Source of the DNA: Nemertoderma westbladi
Lineage: Eukaryota; Xenacoelomorpha; Nemertodermatida; Nemertodermatidae
Assembly: GCA_032718475.1 (NCBI GenBank)
Contig: JAUCBJ010006847.1
Span: forward strand, 20,001 to 67,609
Reading direction: 5' to 3'
Length of the DNA: 47,609 nt
The notes under the pieces were generated by a model, which saw nothing but the letters and a program-made list of their open reading frames with translations, was not told the origin of the DNA and ran no database searches. The translations under genes were made by a program, and so were the position numbers. Numbering within the stretch: position 1 is the first letter of the stretch; each line of letters opens with the position of its first letter. This document shows, in pieces, positions 23,011-32,663 of this stretch.

Positions 23011-23377
23011 TGTTTCATATATATATATGTGATATTATTCTTCGTTAGTGGTTATTAGTGGTTCGTAGCAATGGCAAGCTGTAAATCTAGCTTTATTAAG
23101 GATTAAGGATCGTTAAGTAAATATTAGATTCGTTGAGAAATAGCTGAGATATCGGCGTTCAAAAATTGCAGGTATTTGCATCCACCATAACCTGCAGGTC
23201 ATTTATTATATTTCATACATACACAAATTTTTTTAGACATTATTATCTATTTATTTGTTTGATGAGTATTAATAGTTTGATGTCATTTTACTATTGTGTA
23301 GTAGCTACTCATTTAAATAAACAAAATATTCCAGAATATTATTTATTACAGTACAGCAGTATACAGTAGACAAATTG

Positions 23378-23510
23378 AAGACTATGACTTTCTTGAGACG
23401 CCTCTTAAAAGACACTAGCCTTGAAGTGGTGGATGATCTCGCAAAAGTCAAGGGTGATAGGGAGTTGCGGTGGCGCAATATAGTCGACAGCCCAGCATTG
23501 CATTCTTAAT
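23378..23510 (+). pseudogene. Short 3' fragment of non-LTR family A
   Basis: About 43 codons (KTMTFLRRLLKDTSLEVVDD, then GDRELRWRNIVDSPALHS) match the C-terminal end of the minus-strand element at 41452-43575. It ends with the same GCATTCTTA...ATGCAGC tail, so this is a severely 5'-truncated insertion. Confidence 0.88.
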
Positions 23511-23535
23511 GCAGCTTCTAGATAGATAATTGAAA

Positions 23536-23656
23536 CCTGAAAAAGGTAGACAGTCCAATCACTACGAAAGAGCATTGCATTAATACGTTTCTGATTAGTA
23601 AGACTATTATCAATGTTTTATGTGCCTGTGTCCATCCAGTCCACCTTTTTCAAACA
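23536..23656. mobile_element. MITE-like inverted-repeat element, copy 1
   Basis: About 120 bp bounded by TGAAAAAGGTAGACAGTCC and its near inverse GTCCACCTTTTTCAAA. It lies directly after the non-LTR fragment and is followed 40 bp later by a second copy in the same orientation. Confidence 0.75.
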
Positions 23657-23694
23657 CACATCTTGTTCCCAATTATGTAATTAAGAAATCGACA

Positions 23695-23806
23695 ACTTGA
23701 AAAAGGTGGACAGTCCAATCCCTACAAACTGCTTTGCTTAATACGTTTCTGATTGGACTGTCCATTGTCCATGTTTTCTGTGTCCAGTCAACCTTTTTCA
23801 AACACC
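23695..23806. mobile_element. MITE-like inverted-repeat element, copy 2
   Basis: Bounded by TTGAAAAAGGTGGACAGTCC and GTCAACCTTTTTCAAA. An inner pair GGACAGTCCAATC / GATTGGACTGTCC (23707 and 23752) makes it strongly self-complementary. Confidence 0.75.
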
Positions 23807-23904
23807 CATCACGGATTGGTCGTTGCTTCAGGTTGAATTACAATGCCAGTGTTGAGTCTGTTTGGGGTTTAGAAATATTCTGAGGGATCAGCGCCAGATC
23901 ACGG

Positions 23905-24420
23905 CAGTTCATGCATGATAAGGCATGGTATATCGCATATCACATTACGATAATAAATGGGTGGTGTTGTGTGATAATGCATAGTACAACAAAATAGCAT
24001 AATGCAGTATAACACTGGGTGGTACAGCACATCAGTGCAATTTACAGCATGGGACACCATGTCATGGTATAAGAATGGTACATGATAGTTGTACCAACAT
24101 GAGCTTTTGGTATAAAATTGTAACTGCTTGTTTTGTACCTGCATGCTACAGAAAGCATAAAACATCATACTACGAAATGCATGAGCATCTCATGGGATGA
24201 ATAGTAAAGCATTCCATGATGGATAGCATGTTGTAGAACACTCTAGCATAGGATAAAACAGTATGGCCCTGAGGCAGGGCTGGGATCGCATGGCATCATA
24301 CTACATAATAGCAATGGCATGTACACATCAATGCAGATAAAGCATATCGGATAAGCATGATCATACTTTACTTTGGACATTATGGAATGGTGAATCTCAT
24401 ACAGCACAGGATCGTTACAA
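23905..24420. repeat. Degenerate CATGG/GCATAG-type repeat upstream of adaptor gene 3
   Basis: The longest of the three tracts, with GCATGGTATA, ATGCATAGTA and GGCATGTAC words and the GAGGCAGGGCTGG core shared with gene 1. It ends about 125 bp before the start codon. Confidence 0.7.
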
Positions 24421-24544
24421 GCCAGCTTGCTGGTATTTCTAGTATTATGAAATATAATAATCTTAATATGTTGATAGAACTGTTACCTTTTTTTATAATA
24501 ATAATTATGATATTCTTAAAAGCATAAATTTGTATTTCGATAAA

Positions 24545-27046
24545 ATGACAAAGGTATATATTATCATCAAATATACTGGGTTTTCCGGACTGAAGTGGTC
24601 TGGAGACATTTTAGGTTTGGTCGACAATCCGGGTAGAATTGTGACACTCGAAGAAATTCATGTGGGGTCGAGTGTGGCGTGGGTAACCACAGAAGTTGCT
24701 GATCTAATAATATGGGTTGTTACACCAGAATTGTTGGAATTTCTACAGGAGTACACCCAAGAAATTTTACGGGGACCTCTGGGCATCGCTGTGTTGTTTG
24801 AGAGTACGCCAACAGTAGATGGTGGGGAACTGGTAACGGAATGCAGGTTACCGCTTACAGCTGCATTGCTACCAGTAGCCTGTAGGGCCAAATGGATAAT
24901 CATTAACGGTATTGAAGAAGGAATGTCTGACAAGTTTAAGAAGGAGTAAGTATTTATAATTGGATCTACTCATCTCCATATTCATTAAGACCACAAATTG
25001 TAGCAAGTCGCCCATGATCACAGTTAATCATTAATTGGAGCGGTAGAGCTTGTTTAAGTAACACATGGTTTACTATTATATATAGCCTAAAATATTTTTT
25101 AAAATTTATTTAAATATTCTTTCCAACATTGATCAGACTTTGCGGAATTTAAATAACTTTTTGTGGAACTCATTGCACGTATAGAATTGCCTATATATCT
25201 TTTGGCACTGAATAACATATTTTAGTCCTGTGAATCATTTGGACCTGGGGAATCTTTAGAACTATGGAACATCTGGAACCAGCTTCGCCCACCCAGCTGT
25301 AATGATTACCTGGCTTGTGCAGGTCGTATAAGGAAAGTGTTTTACAAAGGGGGAGGGAGTATTCGACCTTGGGAGAAAGTTTACATCATCTCTACTTTAT
25401 AGTTAACGTGGTAAGACCATTGGTAAGACCAATGAGGTAAGACCATTGGAACCTCCTGGATTTCGTGTTCACATTCACCAATAACTTTACTGAACTTATA
25501 TACCATTAACCCTGTGCATCTATTATATGGAAATCACTAATAACGTCTTAGAACACCTCTACATGGTGTTGATACCATAAATGAATACGCCTACTACTCG
25601 TTAGGAAAAATATGTTTGAACGAATAATTAAATATATTGTGACAATTATAGTTTCTGACCTCAATCATTTCTATTTTCAGGTTTGTTGTTGAAGTAAATA
25701 GTACTCTATCAGAATTCCAAACATTGGAAGTGGAAACGAATTCACTATCATATGAGACTAGAGACACCCTTCTTAACGATGTACCATATGACGAATATAT
25801 TTATTACAATCCACCTGCTCCGGAAATTGCTGATGTTAGCCTTACCAGAGTATCATGTGACGAATGTGACGAATATATATATTACAACCCACCCGCTCCT
25901 AAACTTCCTGATGTTATGCAAAAATATAATAGAAAACTATTAAAAAGAAGAAATGCCGGCGTTTCTGGTACATTAGCAGGTGTATTTAATACCAAGATAA
26001 AGTACAAGTCGAGCAACAAAGCAAATCTGAAGGAAATTAGAATAGTTCCTAGTAAAGACATCTATACTGTAGGAGATATGATCGTTATAATATTACACCT
26101 TGGAAAACGACAAGCCAAGAAGGAATACACAATAAAATTCACTTTAAAAGAAACTTATAAAACTACGAAAGCGATGCCCGAATTGAATAATATGTTGGAA
26201 TGCAGTATACCGGATTTAGTAGGTTCCGTAAACATTGAGGTATTAACTCAAGATAAGGTCAGTTCATCCAGAATACTCGTACAATCATGTAATGACTATT
26301 TGGCAACAGTGTTAAGGAAAACTTTAAATCCATTTGAGTTTATCAAAGATTGCACAGGAGCAAAAGACAGAGATGAATTGGACGACATTATGTGTGGAGA
26401 ATTCGCAAAGAAAAAACCTCAGTTTGTATTCGACCTCCCACCACGAGGCAAGTTTGTCAGATCTTATACAATGCTGCACTTTGCAGCTGAATTTGGCCTT
26501 CCCAAACTTTGTATGATGTTGTTGGATTGCCCGGGATCTAATGGTGGAATTGGTATCAAAAATCGCGACAACTTGACGCCGATACAATTGTCCCATAGAG
26601 CCGGTTATTCAGAATTGAGTGAAGTTTTACTTGATCGGTCTTCTGGTGGAACGCCCAGAGATAATGGAGTAGTTGATTGGGAATATAACCCCCTCGTTAG
26701 AGAAGATTCATTTCGAGACATCGAGGGTGATGATTATGATAATTTAGAAGATTACCTTTTGAAGTCTGAAGATGATGAGTATGAAGATACTTACAGTGTT
26801 ATCTCAAACATACAATCAGAGTCAATGGGAGATCTGGATGTACCTACTTCAATAACTTGGAATAAGGATGAGTACCTTGAGAATATTTCCCAGCAGCTCA
26901 TAATTGGCGAGATAGACAAGGAAAGGTTCTGTGAGTTATACGAGATGATCTTCCCTTCAGATACAGGGAAAAATAAAACAAATCAAAGTGATTCTAAACA
27001 GAAAAAAACTCGCACTAGACAGAGAAGCAACAGTGCTAACCAATAG
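24545..27046 (+). CDS. Adaptor gene 3: TIR-like / DBB / ankyrin protein of the BCAP-BANK1 family, 588 aa
   Basis: Exons 24545-24945 and 25681-27046, joined at GA|GTAAGT and TTTCAG|G, encode 588 residues. Exon 1 (TIR-like) is nearly identical to gene 1. After the splice (KEFVVEVNSTLSEFQ) the linker holds two copies of DEYIYYNPPAP, at residues about 171-181 and 197-207. Each offers YYN, fitting the pYxN rule for Grb2-type SH2 binding. The DBB domain starts near residue 236 and the ankyrin repeats run about 380-438. The post-ankyrin acidic region has many tyrosines (WEYNPL, DDYDNLEDYLL, DEYEDTYSVI). The conserved motif YLENISQQLIIGEI and a short basic tail end the protein. No YxxM is present. 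A cytoplasmic phosphotyrosine scaffold is the natural inference; partners are unknown. Start chosen as in the paralogues. Confidence 0.87.
24946..25680 (+). other. Intron of adaptor gene 3 (735 bp)
   Basis: GTAAGT donor, TTTCAG acceptor. The first and last parts are nearly the same as the gene 1 intron, including GTTAGGAAAAATATGTTTGA shortly before the acceptor. Confidence 0.85.
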
Positions 27047-28502
27047 GGGGAAATGAAGCAGAATGGTTGATAAAGCTGCAGTTATCGCGATTCATGCGGA
27101 GTTCTTGTATGTCAGTATTACAGTTTTAGAGGAATTCTATTTCGTAACTATACTTTGCTTTTCATATATAGATATATGCGGTTGTAGAACATTTTAACAT
27201 TTATCTGGTATTCATTCGAGCATTACATATATATATTAATATAGAAATAATTTTAAGTTTGCAGAATTGACTCACAAATCAGAAATCGTTCTCTGAAAAA
27301 ATTTGGTGAGGAATGGTTTTATGGTAGCATCAATGAATTGGTACATAACCAGGATTACTATTCACCTAATTTAAATTTATTAAAATATAAAATATTATGC
27401 ATCTTGCTAAAGTGCAGCAAAAACTGTACTGAAGATAAATATAATTTTTGTTTCCAGACAAATTGATGAAATAGAGTATCAGTCATTCATTCATAACTAA
27501 CAGTTCAGTAAAGCCGTTACTGGCAGTAAAGTCTTTACTGGCCGTCAGACAATGAATAAATTATATTTGTAAAATGATTAGATTAATACTGTGAAAATGC
27601 ATATACGAAAGGAAAAAATCCCCTTTTGTTTCAAAGGGTCTGTGTCCCGCAAGCTGAACTGCTATTATTCTATTCTATCTACAAAATTTTTTTTGACCTA
27701 CCTAAGCATATACCAACCAGGTCCAGATATGGTATGAAAGTTTTGTGAAATTGTGTACCACCGTCGTCACCCCTGACCTGCACGTATACGTTGTCGCCAC
27801 TGCCACAAGTATGCACCATACAAAGGAGTGGAGGATCAAGTCTAAATTAAATTTCATCAACCAAAACAAAAACAAACTGCTTCCCGCGATATGTTCATAC
27901 CCATTCGTGGGTCGTCGAAACATAAAAATTGAGGCGCCTCCTATCCCTCCGATTAGGACTGTACTAAGAAATTCCACAACTAAACTTTTGACCATCATCG
28001 TAACAAAACTACAGAGTGATTAAATAATAATTAGCTACCGACGCTGGGTATTATTGTCAAAATGATGAACAGCATTGGCAATCTGAACTGTGTGTGACGG
28101 AAATGGTTGGCTCAGCTCCCGACCGTTGACTTTTTGTTAGGGCTTGTTTCTTAAATCGCTAGCTTAGGCTGCAGATAGCTGTTGGGGTCTGGCTAAAGAA
28201 ACTTAGTTGCTGTTCTTTTTGCTGCATAATATATACACCGGTAGGTGACTGCAATGTAACTGGCTAAGATGCTAGACCTGTAGCCGCTGCTGCAGCATTG
28301 CTGCATGCACTTAAGCTAGAGGCACAAAACGTTTCACCCATAATGTGTTAAATTGCCAACTGCCGCTCTGTCTGATCAGGGATGGGCCTACTGTAACTGA
28401 TGTCAGCTGAACGGTAAACTGTGAGTTGATAATCGCACCAATGGTGGTCTTAGTTGATACGCCCTGTTCATTGGCTGCTGATATCACGAGATTTCATATT
28501 CC
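27047..28502. other. 3' flank of adaptor gene 3, then intergenic DNA
   Basis: About the first 200 bp are homologous to 8190-8410 and to the gene 2 flank and are the probable 3' UTR. The rest has no recognised gene; open frames on both strands at 27700-28020 show no family resemblance. Confidence 0.5.
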
Positions 28503-28505
28503 CTG

Positions 28506-28724
28506 GGACTGTTGCACCAAGCACTGGTTACCAGCTACCAGTTCCACCAGTTACCAGCTAAACTTGTTGCAATAAAGTCACAAGCAATCACTGGTATCCA
28601 TCCACCACTGGTAAACCAGCGATTTTACCAGTAAATTCGCTGGTATTATCAGTGACTGTTGCACAAAGACTACCAGTTCTTTTAATTAACTGGTTGGCCC
28701 TGGTTACCGTTACTATCATAATTA
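28506..28724. repeat. Left inverted terminal region of the Harbinger element
   Basis: Starts GGACTGTTGCACCAA and is packed with ACCAGT/ACTGGT motifs in both orientations. The inverse of the 46800-46981 end. Confidence 0.7.
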
Positions 28725-28986
28725 TCGCGGGAATTCCTGAAGACCAGTTGTGGTAACCAAAAATAATAATAATTATAAATAAGCGAATATTGCGGCCACA
28801 GGCCTTTAAGCAACGCTAATGGTAAAAATATTTTTATCATTAGCGTTGCTTAAAGGTTTAAGCAACGCTAATGGTAAAAATATTTTTATCATTAGCGTTG
28901 CTTAAAGGCCTGTGGCCGCAATATTCGCTTATTTATAATTATTATTATTATTGGTTACCACAACTGGTCTTCAGGAATTCCCGCGA
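28725..28986. repeat. 262-bp near-perfect palindrome
   Basis: Arms of 131 bp centred between 28855 and 28856 match with five mismatched pairs, from TCGCGGGAATTCCTGAAG inward. Each arm contains one full copy of a smaller 46-bp palindrome (28807-28852 and 28859-28904) that begins TAAGCAACGCTAATGG. The sequence could form a cruciform with secondary hairpins. Confidence 0.95.
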
Positions 28987-29099
28987 GAATGAAGACTACC
29001 AGTTTATGGAACTGGTGGAACTTTACTGGTAAAAAACATCCAATTCTTATCAGTCGCGTTGTGACTGATAAGGTTTGTACCAGTCGGTTATATGCTTAG

Positions 29100-29202
29100 T
29101 TGATATCTTACACTAGGCTATACAGTACTGTAAGGTAAATTTAGTTTCAGTTCAAGTTGATATCTGACACTACCAGTATACTGTACGGTAAATATCTGAC
29201 AC
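29100..29202. repeat. Tandem ~55-bp repeats forming the BEL insertion site (left side)
   Basis: Diverged units containing TATCTGACACTACCAGTATA, CTGTACGGTAAAT and TTAGTTTCAGTT. They resume after the 3' LTR at 40093-40157, so the BEL element landed inside this array at a TCTGACAC site. Confidence 0.8.
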
Positions 29203-30413
29203 TGTAAAGGCTTTTGCGTAATTAGCCGGTTATTTTCCCCATAAAGTACTCTGTAGTTGGTTTACCAGGCATAAAAAGGCCGTATCCTTACTGTACTGGT
29301 GTTTTAGAGGACATAAAAGTAATTTCTGCTGTATGTGTACTTTAGCGGACATAATCCGCAATTCTATGACGTAAAAGCCGAAATACTCTTGAACAGTGTA
29401 GTTACTATGACGACAGCTAATAGCTGAGCTGTACACGTGGAGCCTCTGCACGGAGCCTTGGTTCTTTGTTCTGCTCAACTCAGATGACGACATCTATCAG
29501 CTGTGTCCACGTCAGTTCGACCAATCAGAGATTTTCCCTTTGTGTAAAAAGCTGTACAGCAGAATCCCATGATTCAGTACTGACGATTCCCCCACGCCTT
29601 GAACACCGGCCGGGGAATGTTTTCTGACATTAGAGCGTCTTTAATTATAAGATCATCAAACTGTTATCTCGGTACTGACTACAGCACCTCGGTCTTGGTT
29701 AACTTGGTCAACTTGGTTAAGTACACTTGCATTATTTACTGCTATTTACTGTGTTGTTAATTGTATCGTTCGTTTACATATTATTATTGGGAAGAATATT
29801 GATAACGATCCGAAACCCCAATCTTCTTGATACACTAAGGTTAGAGAGACCGGTTACATATAACAATTTGCGACATACATTATCGTGGTTTGTAGTGAGT
29901 TCAATGCTACTTAATAGGCCCTACAAATGTCGGTTGCTGTTCTCTTTATATATGATTAAAATCAGTGAATATCGGCAATTCATGTATGCAGTTGTGTGCA
30001 ATAGTCTGTGTGTGCTTGACCGAGTAACAAAGCATTTCCTAAAGAATGCACTTTGGTGATCTATAAGACATACCGTTGTGTATAGTGTAAGTCATAGCTC
30101 TGTTTAAATAGATAGAGTGCCACGTCCTAAAGGAACTGCTAATATTTCCCGAAAGTGAATAATATTCGTCAGAGATTATATATTAACGATCAATCGAATA
30201 GTACGGTAGGCCTGCACCGCAATCAAATTAAAGCATCCAAATCCAGTCTCCCGGGTATATCCAGCGGGTGAATGGTCGCGCACAGACTGGCTTTGGCTAA
30301 TGTTAGAATTATTATAGGTGTTCAATACTTGTCATAGGCTGGAGTAGATTTATAACCTAGAAGACATATAGATTTGGCGGGTTAAACTGCCAAAGGTCTT
30401 AAAAGCGCGAATA
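29203..30413 (+). repeat. 5' LTR of the BEL/Pao element
   Basis: 1211 bp, begins TGTAAAGGCTTTTGCG. Its final ATA differs from the canonical ACA of the 3' LTR. Open frames inside (for example 29727-30059) occur unchanged in both LTRs but start with non-ATG codons and are not taken as genes. Confidence 0.95.
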
Positions 30414-30754
30414 ATAACAGTTTGTAAAATTCTTGATTGCAGTGTAGGCAATAAATACAGTTTAATATTGTTCTGGTAAGAACAATAACAGTTTGTAGGA
30501 TCTTGATTGCGGCGTAAGCGATCAAGACTAAAGTACCAGTCGACCGGTAACCAGTAGGCCTGACTGCCTGATCATCCGGACCGGTACTTACAACAGTACA
30601 GGTACAGCAGTATTATTCGATTTTGATAGTTATATACCGGTAGGCCTTAATAATTAATCAGGGAGGGCCCGCCCTGGTTTTTTATTGAGATTTTACTTAT
30701 TTCTGTCAGTTTTATTTATTTGTAAGCCAGTATTGAGCAGAAGGCGTGTAAGCC

Positions 30755-31335
30755 TGCTCAGATTGTACAGATAATTTGTAGGCTGGACTGTTGTCTAACT
30801 GTTGTTGAGTCTGAACGGATTGCAGTGCATGTAGAGTGTATGTCCGATAAAGTACGGTTAGGAAGTAGGGGCAGCCAGAGCTGTAAGGTCAATCCCCACC
30901 TAAAAGAATAAGTCGTACTACCGTGTTAGAACGCATACTAACTAACCATTTTGGAATCTGCATATACTGTAGTTTATTTAGGCTTGATAGTAGTCTGCCA
31001 GCGTTTTAGCCTGTGTTTGTTTGTGTGGTCTGTTCAGGTACCGTAATAGTTATTACTCAGATATTTTGTAGGCTGGATTGTTGTCTGGCTGTTATTAGGT
31101 CTGAAGAGATTGCTGCGTGTGTAGAGTTTGTCTGATAAAGTGCCAGTTAGTAAGTTGGGGCAGCCAGAGCTGTAAGGTCAATCCCCTCTTAAAGAATAAG
31201 TCGTACTACCGTGTTAGAACGCATACTAACTAACCATTTTGGAATCTGCACATACTGTAGTTTATTTAGGCTTGGTGGTAGTCTGCCAGCGTTTGGTTTG
31301 TATTTTGTTTGAGTATTCTGTACGGGTAGCGTAAT
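30755..31335. repeat. Tandem duplication in the BEL leader, 289-bp period
   Basis: Two diverged copies; GCAGCCAGAGCTGTAAGGTC occurs at 30871 and 31160, followed by more than 100 bp of close match (AGAATAAGTCGTACTACCGT and onward). Together with a smaller repeat just after the 5' LTR (AATAACAGTTTGTA at about 30413 and 30483) it lengthens the untranslated leader. Confidence 0.92.
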
Positions 31336-32276
31336 ATTTATTATTCAGAGTTTATGCGATTATTCGCAACATTCATGTCCCCAAGTTTATTCCTACAGTA
31401 ATTGTGCTTGTTACACATACCGTTATAGTTAAATTAACCCCGGTACTACACGGGCTGCTTGGCGTAGGTAAAGACTGGCGACTTTGTGCTCCGGTCACTC
31501 CAGCAGATGCCGTGGTTCTTTTAACTGTTCAAGTATTTTTAACTACTGATTATCTGTTGTACAAGTACTCGTACCTAATTTAGGGTTTAGTGTACAGTGC
31601 TTTCCGAAGGTAATTAGAGTGTGGGCAGTATATTTGTGTTGTAAAGTGGTTAATAGGCACGTTGGTTCTGGTAGACCGCGGTAATTAACTTCTAGGTAGG
31701 GACACTCCGTGATACATAACGTAGTACCTATAGCGATACGGCTATAGGTCGTCAGACAGTGGTATTTTCCTATCTGGACAACACAGTGTATTTACTACTA
31801 CTTATTATTTTCAAATACCGTAGTATCCTGTCCGTTGTAATAACCAGAAAATCTAACACTCTGTTAGACTGGTTTGTAGTTCCCTGTAAAATTACCCTAA
31901 AATTTCGTACGTAATATTTTTGTTGTGTTTAATTAGAGATTTAATCTCATCCGTATCGTAAGTAATTCGTAGATAAGTAACTTAGGAAGTAGAATTATTT
32001 GTTTTAGTGTCCAATAAGTAGCACTTCACTGAGAGCGCACAGCTTTTGCGTAGTGATTACTTCCCAGAAATAATAACATCTATTTCAATATTGTAACAAA
32101 CCCCTCATACGGGTACATATAAATCCACTAAATCTATTAATAAAATAGTAGGCCTGTTATACAACACTTAGGTCTTAATATCAGTTGGACTGCTGCTCAA
32201 ATAACGGTAATAAAGTAGGTAAAGTAACCAAGTAACCCCTAACATTCAGAAATTCAATTATTTTAAAATAATTGAC

Positions 32277-32530
32277 ATACCGGTATTTACAATAGGCTTA
32301 TTATATTTATTCTATAAATTTAGGTTGAAATCATACCGGTATTCTGCAATTAATTCTAGTCTGTAATAATTATACTTATATATACTATAAGTGTCAGCTG
32401 TACACCGGTATTCACGATAGGCCTATTATATATTTATATATATTTGTGCTAAAATTATATACCGGTACTCTGTGACAAATCTAGTCTGTAATAATACTTA
32501 TATATATACTATAAGCATACCGGTATTCTA
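32277..32530. repeat. Tandem ~123-bp repeat in the BEL leader
   Basis: Two copies carrying ACCGGTATT, ATAGGC-TATTATAT, TATACCGGTA and TCTAGTCTGTAATAAT, with a partial third. AT-rich, just upstream of the gag start. Confidence 0.85.
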
Positions 32531-32663
32531 ATATATTATATATATATCACGCTACACTGAGCAGCAGTATCGGTAATTAATTATTAGGCTAACAGTGATA
32601 CTGAATTACTAGACTTACTTTAGCTGTATTTATAGCCGTAGGCATTCAACTGTGTAAACAAAC

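Noticed and set aside
24545-27046. ITAM in the acidic tail of adaptor gene 3
   Set aside because: YDNL and YSVI are 15 residues apart and the spacing of a true ITAM is 6-12, so the motif is not claimed.
27702-28023. Overlapping 92- and 98-codon frames on opposite strands
   Set aside because: No family features, no splice context and no conservation with other parts of the window; open length is unremarkable for this region.
29727-30059. 110-codon frame with hydrophobic N-terminus, repeated at 39406-39738
   Set aside because: It lies wholly inside the BEL LTRs, starts with TTG, and is identical in both copies only because the LTRs are nearly identical.
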